This document shows, piece by piece, positions 37,999 to 47,827 of a stretch of 64,000 nucleotides of DNA. A model generated the notes under the pieces. The model did no database searches. It had not been told where the DNA came from and saw only the letters and a program-made list of their open reading frames with translations. Made by a program: the position numbers and the translations under genes. The number at the start of each line of letters is the position of its first letter. Within the stretch, counting starts at the first letter, position 1. The stretch is from Saprospiraceae bacterium (GTDB taxonomy: Bacteria > Bacteroidota > Bacteroidia > Chitinophagales > Saprospiraceae): positions 100,204-164,203 of the forward strand of contig JADLHA010000028.1 of assembly GCA_020848995.1 (NCBI GenBank), read 5' to 3'.

Positions 37999-38084
37999 TC
38001 CTGTGAGCCTGCTTTCACAGGTACCCGGAGAAAGGGAATGGGATGCAGGCATTACCTTTATCCCCTCAACAGGGACTTGAACAT

Positions 38085-38690
38085 ATGTTTACCATCAACA
38101 TTTACCTGAAATTTGCCCTCATACTGATCTTTCTCGGAGGAGGCATCGCTTTGAGCTTCACCGTGAGCTTCTGGTATGCGTTCCCGGTGCTGCTCGTTGG
38201 CACCTTGCTGTTGGCCAGCTACCTGCTGCTCGGAACCGTGCAATCGGCTGCAGTGTTCATGCAGTCCAATCAATTCGAAGCCAGCGAACAGCGTCTTAAC
38301 CTTACGCTGTTTCCCCGGCTGCTTTACGTGACCAACCGGGCGTATTATTTCCTGATCAAGGGGGCAATTTCCATGCATCGCAACGACATGGATCAGGCTG
38401 AACAATGGCTGGATCGCGCCCAGCAACTGAAGCTCCCCTCCGACAATGAAAAAGCCATGATCCTCATCCAGATGGTCAACATCCACTTGTCGAAAAACAG
38501 GTTGACCCAGGCGAACAACGCGTATCGCGAACTCAAAAAGCTCAACGTAACTACCGACCTGTTCAAAGAGCAAATGAAAATGCTAGACGACATGATGAAA
38601 CAACAGGGGCGACTGAAGATGGCCGGACAGATGGACAAGCGCATGATGTTTCGGCCGGGAGGAAAGCGCCGCATGCCTCGAATGCGATGA
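38085..38690 (+). CDS. Membrane protein with TPR-like helices
   Basis: A 201-residue protein with two adjacent hydrophobic helices at the N-terminus (about 5-47) and a helical, TPR-like cytoplasmic part (RAYYFLIKGAISMHRNDMDQAEQWLDRA and ANNAYRELKKL). The C-terminal tail is very basic with repeated Met (MKMLDDMMKQQ, RMMFRPGGKRRMPRMR). The ATG at 38085 gives the first helix; the frame opens at 38043. I do not recognise a named family. It lies between the divergent GH20 and GH92 genes, but a link to glycan breakdown is not evident. Confidence 0.75.
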   Translation: MFTINIYLKFALILIFLGGGIALSFTVSFWYAFPVLLVGTLLLASYLLLGTVQSAAVFMQSNQFEASEQRLNLTLFPRLLYVTNRAYYFLIKGAISMHRNDMDQAEQWLDRAQQLKLPSDNEKAMILIQMVNIHLSKNRLTQANNAYRELKKLNVTTDLFKEQMKMLDDMMKQQGRLKMAGQMDKRMMFRPGGKRRMPRMR

Positions 38691-38742
38691 ACCTCGCAAT
38701 GCCAGGCATGGGGCAGGCGGCCGTTCGTTTAAACGGGGCGGC

Positions 38743-41607
38743 ATGACGCGTTTTTCAAGGTTCCATGGAAAGAACGCCAGAGCGGCAAGGGCATGCATAC
38801 CGGCCATTGCTGCTTTGCTCATGCTATGCAACTCCTGTGCGGGTCCCGGTTACGGGAAACTGGTCAACCCTTTTGTAGGTACCGGCGATCATGGCCATAC
38901 CTTCCCGGGGGCCTGTTACCCTTTTGGCATGATGCAACTCAGTCCCGACACCCGGACAGAAGGTTGGGATGCCTGCTCTGGCTACCACTCGAGCGACTCG
39001 GCCATACTGGGCTTCAGCCATACCCACCTCTCGGGAACCGGAGTTCCGGACTATTGCGATTTCCTGGTCACTCCACTGCGTTCAGACGAGGGCTGGCCGG
39101 ATGCCAAGCTCAGGGGCATTCCACTGGCCAAAGGCAAAGAAGTGGCCAGGGCGGGGTATTACAAAGTGAGCTTTCCGGCGGAGGGGATCGATGCAGAATT
39201 GACCGTTGGCAAACGAACGGGAATGCACCGCTATCGCTTTGCGGGAAACAATCGCCGGTTTGTGCTCTTTGACCTCAGCCACCGGGATGTCCTCATCTCC
39301 GGAGGCTACACCGGTTGGGATTCGGCGGGGATCACGGCTTTCCGGCGCTCAACCGGCTGGGCTAAGGACCAAATGCTGTACTTCGCCGCCAGGTTTAGCC
39401 GTCCGTTTATCAGCATCCGGTTTTCAAAAGACTCGCTGAAGGCCTTGCTGGAATTTGCTGCTGGCCATGAGGAGCCACTGATCATCCACACCGCCATCTC
39501 AGCAGTCGATTCATCCGGGGCAGAGGCCAACCTGGCTGACGAATGGGTGCATTTCCACTTTGACCGGATGCTTGTGCAGACCGAACGCGCATGGAACCAA
39601 CACCTCGGTCGGATTGAGGTCAAAAGCCTTGAACCTTCGCGATTGCACACCTTTTATACCGCTCTTTATCATACCCTGATCCATCCCAGCCTTTTCCAGG
39701 ATGCAGATGGCCGGTATCGTGGTGTGGATGGTTCCATTCGACAAACCGGCTCCGACGACCACTATACCGTATTTTCGCTGTGGGACACCTACCGGGCTGC
39801 ACATCCGCTTTACCAGCTCGCATTTCCCGATTACAACGATCGCTTCGTACGCACCTTTCTCAGACAGTTTGAAGCTTCCGGCTACCTGCCCGTCTGGGAG
39901 TTGGCGGGAAATGAAACCTGGTGCATGATCGGCAACCACGCCATTCCCGTCATAGCCAACGCATTTGCTGCCGGTGCACCCAATTTCGATACGACGTTGG
40001 CCAGAAGGGCCGTGCGGGAAACGCTGATCGCCGCGCGCCACTCCGGGCTTCGTCATATGAACAAGGGTTTTATCGCTGCAGAAGACGAAGCAGAGTCCGT
40101 TTCCAAGACCATCGAGAACAGCCTCGACCTGGCAGCAGCAGCAGCCATTGGGGTTTCCGTGGATGATGGCCGGAGCGCTTTTGCCTACTGCAACCTGTTC
40201 AATCCGGCAACCGGCTTTTTTCAGGCCAGGTCCAACAACCAATTCCTGGAGCCATTTGATCCCCGGGAAGTCAACTTTCACTATACCGAAGCCAACGCCT
40301 ACCAATACCTGTTTGGGGCGCACCACGACGTGGGCGGAATGATAAAACTGTTTGGAGGCGCAGAGGCTTTCGAAAGAAGGCTCGACGAGATCTTCAACGA
40401 TGCTACCGAGCTGACCGGCCGTCAACAGGCAGACATCACGGGACTGATCGGCCAATGTGCTCACGGGAATGAGCCCAGCCATCACCTGGCATACCTCTAC
40501 AATGCAGTCGGAAGACCCGACAAAGCACAAGACCGCATAATACAGTTGCGGGATGGCTTCTACCAGAATGCTCCCGATGGATTGATCGGCAACGAAGATT
40601 GCGGCCAGATGTCGGCCTGGTACGTCTTCAGTGCGCTGGGATTTTATCCTGTACATTCCTTTAATGGAAGTTTCGACCTGGGCTGCCCGTCGTTCGAACG
40701 GGCTACCATCAGCATCCCGGGCCGGAAGCCCATTCGCATCCGAAGTAAGGGTTCGATAATGGGGAACCGGGTTGAACATTTTTCGATAAACGGACACTTT
40801 CCCGGTACGCGTTTCCTCCTCTCGTATGGGGATGAACTGGAATTCGGGATGGGCCCGGATGCGAGCCGGTTTCCCCCAACCCCTGGCCACATGGCAACCG
40901 GGGATGGGGCTCTGCAACCCTTTGTATTACACGGATCCCGCGCATTTATGAACCATACCGAGGTAGCCCTGGCAGTCGCCGACGGGGCTCCCGTTGAGTA
41001 CTGTTTTGACACCCTCCTCGAAATACCGCGGATCTACCAGGATCCGTTGGTGATCGATTCAGAAAAGAGCTTGTTCTTTCGAAGGGTCAACCGAACCCTG
41101 ACCCAGCCTTGGCAGCTGGCGCAATTTGCACCCAAACCCCTTGGATTCAAGCTTTCATTGGGCTGCCTCTTTGACAATGCCTATGCAGCCTCAGGAGCAG
41201 AAGCCCTTATCGACGGTCTGACCGGGGGACCGGATTTCAGGGATGGGAACTGGCAAGGCTACCAGGGACAGGATTTTTGGGCGGAATTGCATTTTGATTC
41301 GTTGCAAACAACGGTTTCGGGATCCTTGCGGTTTTACCAGGATGAGCAATCCTGGATCTTGCTTCCGAAAGTCGTTTGGCTGGAATGTAGCACAGACGAT
41401 GGCACTTATCAATCGCTGGTGCCACTGAAGCCCAGGCAAAGCCTTGAAAGGGATGCCGCCGGTGTGTCGGTGTATGAGTTTTCGTGTCCAGGAGCATGCA
41501 ACTCATTGCGCATCCGCGCTGAATACCCGGGTCCCATGCCCCCAGGCCATCCCGGAGCTGGTGGGAAATCATGGATTTTTAGTGACGAGATCATCATTCA
41601 ACGTTGA
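38743..41607 (+). CDS. GH92 alpha-mannosidase (lipoprotein)
   Basis: A 954-residue calcium-dependent exo-alpha-mannosidase. A lipoprotein signal (LLMLCNSC, Cys about 32) is followed by YGKLVNPFVGTGDHGHTFPGACYPFG, the family N-terminal signature (core: FVGTGDHGHTFPGA). Other hallmarks are GFSHTHLSGTG, FSLWDTYRAAHPL, NETWCMIGNHA and GNEDCGQMSAWY. GH92 enzymes trim mannose from high-mannose N-glycans. The C-terminal ~170 residues form an extra discoidin-like module (DFWAELHFDSLQTTVSGSL). It starts an apparent operon with the glycosylasparaginase, whose ATG is 4 bases after this stop. Confidence 0.96.
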   Translation: MTRFSRFHGKNARAARACIPAIAALLMLCNSCAGPGYGKLVNPFVGTGDHGHTFPGACYPFGMMQLSPDTRTEGWDACSGYHSSDSAILGFSHTHLSGTGVPDYCDFLVTPLRSDEGWPDAKLRGIPLAKGKEVARAGYYKVSFPAEGIDAELTVGKRTGMHRYRFAGNNRRFVLFDLSHRDVLISGGYTGWDSAGITAFRRSTGWAKDQMLYFAARFSRPFISIRFSKDSLKALLEFAAGHEEPLIIHTAISAVDSSGAEANLADEWVHFHFDRMLVQTERAWNQHLGRIEVKSLEPSRLHTFYTALYHTLIHPSLFQDADGRYRGVDGSIRQTGSDDHYTVFSLWDTYRAAHPLYQLAFPDYNDRFVRTFLRQFEASGYLPVWELAGNETWCMIGNHAIPVIANAFAAGAPNFDTTLARRAVRETLIAARHSGLRHMNKGFIAAEDEAESVSKTIENSLDLAAAAAIGVSVDDGRSAFAYCNLFNPATGFFQARSNNQFLEPFDPREVNFHYTEANAYQYLFGAHHDVGGMIKLFGGAEAFERRLDEIFNDATELTGRQQADITGLIGQCAHGNEPSHHLAYLYNAVGRPDKAQDRIIQLRDGFYQNAPDGLIGNEDCGQMSAWYVFSALGFYPVHSFNGSFDLGCPSFERATISIPGRKPIRIRSKGSIMGNRVEHFSINGHFPGTRFLLSYGDELEFGMGPDASRFPPTPGHMATGDGALQPFVLHGSRAFMNHTEVALAVADGAPVEYCFDTLLEIPRIYQDPLVIDSEKSLFFRRVNRTLTQPWQLAQFAPKPLGFKLSLGCLFDNAYAASGAEALIDGLTGGPDFRDGNWQGYQGQDFWAELHFDSLQTTVSGSLRFYQDEQSWILLPKVVWLECSTDDGTYQSLVPLKPRQSLERDAAGVSVYEFSCPGACNSLRIRAEYPGPMPPGHPGAGGKSWIFSDEIIIQR

Positions 41608-41611
41608 GCAT

Positions 41612-42580
41612 ATGCAAACGAGAAGGAGCTTCCTGGCATCGGGTATCGTAGCCGGTTTGACTGCCGGCTCTCTGCCAAAATCACTGTCTGCTCTTCAGTT
41701 TCGGGGAAAAAAGGGTTTCCCCTGTGTTCTGGCAACCTGGCACAACCGAAAGGCCGTAGAGGCTGCGTGGGAGGTGCTCCAAACCGGGGGATCTGCCCTG
41801 GATGCGGTGGAAGCCGGTGCCAGAGTTCCCGAAGCCGACCCGGATGACAGCTCAGTTGGTTATGGAGGCCTGCCTGACCGCGAAGGCAGGGTCACCCTCG
41901 ACGCGTGCATCATGGATTCCCAAGGAAATGCCGGTTCCGTGGTATTTCTGGAAGGCATCCTGCACCCGGTTTCCGTTGCGCGTAGGGTCATGGAGCAGAC
42001 CCCCCACGTCATCCTCGCAGGTGAAGGTGCCCTGCAGTTTGCCCTACAACAGGGATTCAAACAAGAGGAGCTGCTGACCCCGTTCGCACGGGAAGCCTGG
42101 CAGCGATGGAAGGTCGAATCCAGGTATCAGCCCGTCATCAATCAGGAACGGCACGACACGATTGGCATCCTGGCCATGGACGCAGAGGGCTTTGTGGCAG
42201 GAGCCTGCTCCACCAGTGGCCTGGCATTTAAAATGCGCGGCAGGGTGGGCGATTCTCCGATCATTGGAGCCGGACTTTACGTCGACGGCGAAGTAGGGGC
42301 AGCAACGGCCACAGGCCTGGGAGAAGCCGTGCTCAAGAAGCTGGGAGCCTTTTCGATTGTGGAGATGATGCGACAGGGGATGAGCCCGCAAAAGGCTTGC
42401 CACGAAGCGGTGCGCCGGCTGCTGTCGGTGCGGGCAACTGAAGCCTTCCAGGTGGGCTACGTCGCCGTGGACCACAGGGGTCGCACCGGGGCCTGTTCCC
42501 TCCGACCCGGCTTTCAGGCTTCCCGGAGAAGGGCCGCCGGATTCGAACTTCAGGACGCTCCAAGCCTGTTGGCGCACTAA
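41612..42580 (+). CDS. N4-(beta-N-acetylglucosaminyl)-L-asparaginase (glycosylasparaginase)
   Basis: A 322-residue Ntn hydrolase that cleaves the GlcNAc-asparagine bond, the last step in N-glycoprotein breakdown. The N-terminus TRRSFLASGIVAGL looks like a twin-arginine export signal. The precursor is cut before the nucleophile Thr183 in RHDTIG; SSVGYGGLP and ACSTSGLAFKMRGRVGDSP (core: STSGLAFKMRGRVGDSP) are the family's substrate-binding segments. The frame opens at 41444 inside the GH92 gene, but 41612 gives the signal. The 4-base gap to GH92 implies translational coupling. Confidence 0.95.
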   Translation: MQTRRSFLASGIVAGLTAGSLPKSLSALQFRGKKGFPCVLATWHNRKAVEAAWEVLQTGGSALDAVEAGARVPEADPDDSSVGYGGLPDREGRVTLDACIMDSQGNAGSVVFLEGILHPVSVARRVMEQTPHVILAGEGALQFALQQGFKQEELLTPFAREAWQRWKVESRYQPVINQERHDTIGILAMDAEGFVAGACSTSGLAFKMRGRVGDSPIIGAGLYVDGEVGAATATGLGEAVLKKLGAFSIVEMMRQGMSPQKACHEAVRRLLSVRATEAFQVGYVAVDHRGRTGACSLRPGFQASRRRAAGFELQDAPSLLAH

Positions 42581-42840
42581 AAGGGAAGTCGCAAAGCCAG
42601 CCAGTTGCTGACTTCCGGCACGTATTTTCGGGGGGTACTGCAACACATGGAGAATTATTATCATTTTTTAAATAGTATAATTATATTTTATTTTAATATA
42701 TAATATCCAAATAATCAATTACTAATAAGTAAATCTTTCCTTTTATTTCAAGGCGTTCCCGCTACGGACGGCTCCGGGCCGCGGTTTTGGCACTCATTTT
42801 GCTTATTCCTAATATGTTCCAGACAACCGGAACTTGACAC
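42581..42840. other. AT-rich intergenic stretch before the response regulator
   Basis: About 260 bases with a very AT-rich core (roughly 42655-42720, TATA and TTTTA runs) in a moderate-GC genome. No gene or convincing promoter pair was identified. Similar AT-rich islands follow gene ends at about 5726-5780, 11470-11545 and 59570-59640. Confidence 0.6.
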
Positions 42841-43500
42841 ATGGACGGGATCCGATACGTTGCGGCTGATGACCACAGACTTTTTCTCCGGGGATTCAGG
42901 CTGCTGCTCGACCGGATCCGGACTGCCAAACCACTGGTTTGTGTTGGTGAAGCTTCCAACATACAGGAAGTGCTGAGACTGATACAGCCCGAAGAAGTCG
43001 ACCTGTTGTTTTTGGACCTCAACCTGGCGGATACTGACGCCACGCAACTCATACCAAAATTCAAAGAACTCCATCCGGGTTTGCGGATCCTTTGCATCAG
43101 CATGTACACAGATACAAAGCTGGTTCGCGAAGCCCTGAAGAAAGGTGCCGATGGGTTCCTTTCTAAAAATGTGGATCTACCCGAACTGGAAGCTGCCATT
43201 GATTCGGTGATGGAAGGGGAAATCGTGCTGGGAAAAGACATCAGCCTCTCCGCCGCTGCCCTCCGCCAATTGGGAACGAGGCCCGGCATCAACCGCTTCA
43301 ATGCTCCTTTTCAGCTCACCAGGAGAGAAAAGGAAATTCTCGATCTGGTCGTCAAGGGAAAATCCAACAAAGACATTGCAGCGCTGCTGTTCATCAGCAA
43401 GGAAACCGTGAGCGCTCACCGAAAGAGCCTGATGCGAAAATTGAATGTGCGAAATGCTTCAGGTCTGATCAGGGTGGCTTACGATTTTAACCTGGTCTGA
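42841..43500 (+). CDS. NarL/FixJ-type response regulator
   Basis: A 219-residue two-component regulator. The receiver domain (about 1-125) has the acidic pair ADDH, the phosphate acceptor Asp59 in LFLDLNLAD and the lysine of FLSKNV. The LuxR-type helix-turn-helix (about 150-215) contains LTRREKEILDLVVKGKSNKD (core: LTRREKEILDLV) and KETVSAHRKSLMRKL. No histidine kinase gene is adjacent, so it is an orphan here. It precedes the large adhesin genes and might control them, but only position supports that. Confidence 0.95.
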   Translation: MDGIRYVAADDHRLFLRGFRLLLDRIRTAKPLVCVGEASNIQEVLRLIQPEEVDLLFLDLNLADTDATQLIPKFKELHPGLRILCISMYTDTKLVREALKKGADGFLSKNVDLPELEAAIDSVMEGEIVLGKDISLSAAALRQLGTRPGINRFNAPFQLTRREKEILDLVVKGKSNKDIAALLFISKETVSAHRKSLMRKLNVRNASGLIRVAYDFNLV

Positions 43501-43604
43501 TTCCGGCGGCTGCACAAAATGAAACATCGTCGCGCTTTTGCGCGGTGTACATAAATGACTTTGCATTGACAACTGATTTACTTCAATCCTTAAACCGAGT
43601 TAAC

Positions 43605-46600
43605 ATGAAAAAGGAAACGTTTACGATCCTGCAATTACTCCAAAAGTCCAGTCGCTGGGTTATGGCCGCAGCGCTTGCGCTTTTGCTTTTTGCGCAGGAC
43701 GGCCTGGCGCAATGTCCGCTCGCCTGCAACAATCTGGTGCAGGTCTCAGTGGATGAAATGTGCAAGGCCGTGATCACAGCCGACATGATCCTGGAGGATC
43801 CCGGAGCAAATTGCAATTACGTGGTGGTCGTATATGGCACCAACGGACAGCCCATACCAGGCGCTACGGTTACAAACGCTCACATTGGACAAACCCTTAC
43901 GGTGTCGGTTTTCCTCGGCAGCAATTCCTGCTGGGGTTCCATTTTTGTAGAAGACAAACTGCCACCGGTGATCACATGTCCCCGGTTGGATACGGTGTTT
44001 TGCAACCAGCACAACTATGTATTGATACCACCGGTTGTAACGGACAACTGTTCGGGGGTGACCCGTCACGTCATATCGGACGAGATCATCAAATACCCTT
44101 GCGACTCGGTCTTTGCCGGCAAACGCGTGATCAAATACTATTATACCGATGCATACGGCAATCGTTCGGATACCTGTGAGCAGTGCGTGTATTTCGATAA
44201 AATTGATCCCATCACCGACGTAGACTGGCCTTTGGACACCATCTTCGATTGTGAAGATATGGATACGGTTCCTTCACCGGCAATCACCGGAGTGCCTACG
44301 GTTGCAGGAGAGCCGCTGTACCCAAGCTGGGGAGTATGCCAGATCGCCATCACCTATGAAGACCAGATCCTGCCGATCTGTCCCAAAAGCTTCAAGGTAC
44401 TTCGCAAATGGACTTACCTCGACTGGTGTCGCACCAGCTCAACCCCGGATAACCCATATTACAAATACCAGGTGATCAAAGTCATCGACACCAGTGGGCC
44501 GGTGCTGTCCTGCTCGCCCAATATAACGGTCAATACCGATGTGTGGAAATGCACGGGAACCGCCCTGCTGCCACCGCCCACCATTCTTCAGGAATGCAGC
44601 TACGTCGATTCGATTTACGTAGGGTATAAGATCGTAACCACCGCCAACGATACGCTGACGTACGACGGGACAAACTCCAACAACATCGTCAAACTCAAAA
44701 ACGGCCTATACAGCATCAGCGATTTGCCGCTGGGTTTGAATTGGGTCGTCTTCCGGGTGTGGGATGCCTGTGGCAATTACACGGAATGCGCCACGGAAGT
44801 GTTTGTAGAGGATAAAGTACCTCCGGTTGCCGTGTGCGACCAGAAAACCACCGTTACCCTTACGCTTGACGGTACGGCAAAAGTTGCTGCCATCACGTTC
44901 GATGATGGTTCCCACGACAATTGCGGAATCTCGCGATACGAAGCGCGGCGAATGGACAATGGCGTCCCCTGCAACACGCCCGACGGCGATGAGTTTAACC
45001 CCTATGTCTTTTTCTGTTGCGATGACATCGGGAAAACGCTTATGGTATCCATGCGCGTTTGGGATATCCATGGAAATTCGAACACCTGCATGGTAGAGAT
45101 CGAAGTACAGGACAAACTCGCTCCGTTCATCATTTGTCCACCGCACATCACTGTTTCGTGCGAATTCGACTACACCGACCTGTCTGACTTTGGAACGGTG
45201 AGGGATGACGCTGCCGACCGCGAGCCCATCGTGATTTCTGATAAATACCTGAACGCATCAGGTCCTCTGCTCGACGGCTATGCTTACGACGGCTGCGGGG
45301 TCAAAATCAAAGAATCAGTATTCACCGACCTGAAATGCGGTGAAGGTACCATTCGGCGCACATTCACGTCCACCGACGATGCAGGCAACAGCGCGAGCTG
45401 TACACAGATCATCACGATCGACGATCGCACTCCGGACAATGTGCAAGTATTTTTCCCGGACGACACCATCTTTACCACGATTTGTCTGACCAAACAGCAG
45501 CTGACGCCCGAGATCACCGGAAAGCCCGTCATCAAGGGTGCCGATAAATGTTCCAATATCGTGACCACGTATGAAGATCTCGTCTTTACGCTCGATCCGG
45601 ATGCGTGCATCAAGATCCTGCGCAAGTGGATCGTCATCGACTGGTGCGTGTGGAAGCCAAACGAAAAGGAATCTCCCGGGTATTGGTCATGGACGCAGGT
45701 CATCAAGGTGGTCAACAACGTACCTCCGAAATTCACCAGCAGCTGCAGCGACCGCACCGTCGACGTTTTTGGCCCGGGCTGCAAAGGGCAGGTTGACCTG
45801 GTCGCTTCAGCCGATGACGACTGCACCGACGATGCCGACCTCAGTTGGACCCACACGGTGGATCTGTTCAATGACGGCACCAACGACGCTTCGCATTCCG
45901 GTCCCGGAAGGGATGCATCGGGAGTATATCCCGTGGGTGTGCACAAAGTGCAGTTTACGGTGTACGACGCGTGCAACAATAAAAATACCTGCACCTTCCT
46001 GCTGACCGTTCGCGACGGCAAAAAGCCAACGCCGGTTTGTCTGGGCTCTGTTGTAACGACGGTGATGCCAAGTTCGAAGAGCGTCGCAATCTGGGCAAAG
46101 GACTTTGACCTCAAAAGCGAGGACAACTGCACGCCGCACGAGCGCTTGCGCTTTGCATTTCTGGTCAACGGCCGGTTCGATTCTTCGTTGGTCCTGACCT
46201 GTTCCAACATCGGCATCAACATCCTGAGGGTATATGTCATCGACGAGGCAGGCAATTCGGATTACTGCGAAGTGCAACTCGATTTGCAGGACCCCAACAA
46301 AGTGTGCCCGACAGGGCTGACCATCACGGGTAAATTTACGACCATCAAAGGAGGTCCCGTGGCCGGAGTAACGGCGATATGGGAACGCATCAACCCCGCG
46401 GGGACCAACGCAACGTATTCTGACAAAACGGGAGCATTTGCTTTCTACAACATCACTCCAGGTATGGATTATACCCTGCGGGCAGAAAAGACCAACGGCC
46501 AATACGTAAATGGCGTGAGTACCTACGACATCGTGCTGATCCAAAAGCACATTCTGGGAATCCAGCTCTTTGATTCGCCGTACAAATTCCTTGCTGCTGA

Positions 46601-47552
46601 CGTCAACGCCAGCTGTGGCATTACCGCAGCCGACATTTCCGAGATCAGGAAGCTCATTTTGGGCACCATTTCAAAATTCGATAAGACGCCTTCGTGGAAA
46701 TTTGTTCCGGTTGCCTCCGCAATGCCCAATCCCGTACAACCTTGCGGTTTTGCAAACAGCATTACATACAACCTGATCAACCGCAACGAGACGAGTGCCG
46801 ATTTCTATGGCATCAAAATGGGCGACATCAACATCGATGTTGACGCCGGCAACTTTGGACAGACCAGTACCCGCAATGCGAACAAACGTTTGTTCGTCGC
46901 CGACGAGGTGATCCTGGAAGCAGGCCGCGAATACGACATCCCCGTGTACTTCGGTCAGGATGCCCACCTGGATGGACTCCAGCTTGCAGTCCAGGCCGTT
47001 GCCTCACGGGCAGAGATCCTGGGTCTGAAACCGGGTAAGCTGCCGATCGCAGAAGATGAATACGCACTCGATGGCAGGCAAATTCGCATAGCCGTAGCCC
47101 TCGCGGGAGACCATCAACTGAACGCGGGAGAAACGGCATGGTACCTTCACCTCCGCGCTACTGTCTCCGGCCGGCTCTCGCAGGCATTGCAGCTTGGCGA
47201 GGCGCTTGCGGCAGAATGCTATGAAGTACATACAGGCCTTGTGCCTCTCGATTTTGCTGTTCGCGATGCAGACAAAAACGACCTGGGCAGATCTTCTGTG
47301 CTGTATCAAAATGTTCCAAACCCATTCACGGGCTCGACTCGCGTAGGCTTTGAGATCGAACGCGACCAGGAAGTAGAATTTGTTGCCAGCGAGCTCAACG
47401 GCAAAGTGCTGTTCCGCACGAAGAAATTCTACGCAAAAGGTTACCACGAGCTCGACCTTTCGGCAGATCTCCTGCCCGGAGAAGGCGTCTTCTTCCTGCA
47501 GATGAATACGCACGACTACAGCGAAACCAAACGATTAATTCACATCAGATGA
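43605..47552 (+). CDS. Giant HYR-like repeat protein with dockerin-like module and T9SS sorting domain
   Basis: A 1315-residue secreted protein. The signal peptide (about 1-36) ends DGLAQ. The main body has repeated cysteine-rich Ig-like HYR modules, with recurring junctions such as VEDKLPPVITCP, VEDKVPPVAVC, VQDKLAPFIICP, and the motif VLRKWTYLDWC. At about 960-1030 a dockerin-like pair of helices appears (VSTYDIVLIQKHILG and ADVNASCGITAADISEIRKL). The second loop keeps D-x-N-x-S calcium ligands; the first is degenerate. A type A T9SS sorting domain (about 1230-1315, YQNVPNPFTGSTRVGF) ends the protein. The ATG at 43605 is set by the signal peptide. The next gene encodes cohesin-like domains. 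Confidence 0.9.
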   Translation: MKKETFTILQLLQKSSRWVMAAALALLLFAQDGLAQCPLACNNLVQVSVDEMCKAVITADMILEDPGANCNYVVVVYGTNGQPIPGATVTNAHIGQTLTVSVFLGSNSCWGSIFVEDKLPPVITCPRLDTVFCNQHNYVLIPPVVTDNCSGVTRHVISDEIIKYPCDSVFAGKRVIKYYYTDAYGNRSDTCEQCVYFDKIDPITDVDWPLDTIFDCEDMDTVPSPAITGVPTVAGEPLYPSWGVCQIAITYEDQILPICPKSFKVLRKWTYLDWCRTSSTPDNPYYKYQVIKVIDTSGPVLSCSPNITVNTDVWKCTGTALLPPPTILQECSYVDSIYVGYKIVTTANDTLTYDGTNSNNIVKLKNGLYSISDLPLGLNWVVFRVWDACGNYTECATEVFVEDKVPPVAVCDQKTTVTLTLDGTAKVAAITFDDGSHDNCGISRYEARRMDNGVPCNTPDGDEFNPYVFFCCDDIGKTLMVSMRVWDIHGNSNTCMVEIEVQDKLAPFIICPPHITVSCEFDYTDLSDFGTVRDDAADREPIVISDKYLNASGPLLDGYAYDGCGVKIKESVFTDLKCGEGTIRRTFTSTDDAGNSASCTQIITIDDRTPDNVQVFFPDDTIFTTICLTKQQLTPEITGKPVIKGADKCSNIVTTYEDLVFTLDPDACIKILRKWIVIDWCVWKPNEKESPGYWSWTQVIKVVNNVPPKFTSSCSDRTVDVFGPGCKGQVDLVASADDDCTDDADLSWTHTVDLFNDGTNDASHSGPGRDASGVYPVGVHKVQFTVYDACNNKNTCTFLLTVRDGKKPTPVCLGSVVTTVMPSSKSVAIWAKDFDLKSEDNCTPHERLRFAFLVNGRFDSSLVLTCSNIGINILRVYVIDEAGNSDYCEVQLDLQDPNKVCPTGLTITGKFTTIKGGPVAGVTAIWERINPAGTNATYSDKTGAFAFYNITPGMDYTLRAEKTNGQYVNGVSTYDIVLIQKHILGIQLFDSPYKFLAADVNASCGITAADISEIRKLILGTISKFDKTPSWKFVPVASAMPNPVQPCGFANSITYNLINRNETSADFYGIKMGDINIDVDAGNFGQTSTRNANKRLFVADEVILEAGREYDIPVYFGQDAHLDGLQLAVQAVASRAEILGLKPGKLPIAEDEYALDGRQIRIAVALAGDHQLNAGETAWYLHLRATVSGRLSQALQLGEALAAECYEVHTGLVPLDFAVRDADKNDLGRSSVLYQNVPNPFTGSTRVGFEIERDQEVEFVASELNGKVLFRTKKFYAKGYHELDLSADLLPGEGVFFLQMNTHDYSETKRLIHIR
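46879..46896. repeat. CGAACAAACGTTTGTTCG palindrome inside the giant protein gene
   Basis: A perfect 18-bp palindrome, the longest of the AACGTT-centred class. It encodes N-K-R-L-F in the host gene. It contains the same 14-mer as the copy at 1765-1778. Confidence 0.65.
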
Positions 47553-47583
47553 TGAGGATTGGGTAGTAAATGCAGTGTTTTTT

Positions 47584-47616
47584 GCCTGATCGCGGGGACG
47601 CGGTCAGGCTTTTTTT
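47584..47616 (+). terminator. Rho-independent terminator after the dockerin-like protein gene
   Basis: GCCTGATCGCG (47584-47594) pairs with CGCGGTCAGGC (47599-47609) with one G-U pair and a GGGA loop, then seven T. It is 31 bases after the stop codon and separates this gene from the cohesin-like gene. Confidence 0.88.
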
Positions 47617-47827
47617 ATTGAAAAATCAGGATTGGTGCGGACAAATGTGGCCAAAAGAACGCTTTTTATGCAAATCGCTTATGGATTGCTGGCTCAAAAC
47701 CTTATATTTGCCCTGGATCACCCGTCGCCTCCCTCAATATTCCCGAATTCAAGACTAAAAACCATTAAATTTGCCCGTTGGCTCATTGGGTGGCGCTTAG
47801 AATTGTATTAAAGGAATTTTATATATT

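Noticed and set aside
39511..40917. A 468-residue open frame opposite the GH92 gene
   Set aside because: Antisense to strongly conserved GH92 sequence; no domain recognised.
43531..43544. CGCGC-TTTT-GCGCG hairpin after the response regulator gene
   Set aside because: No T run follows and it is close to the next gene's leader; it could be incidental.
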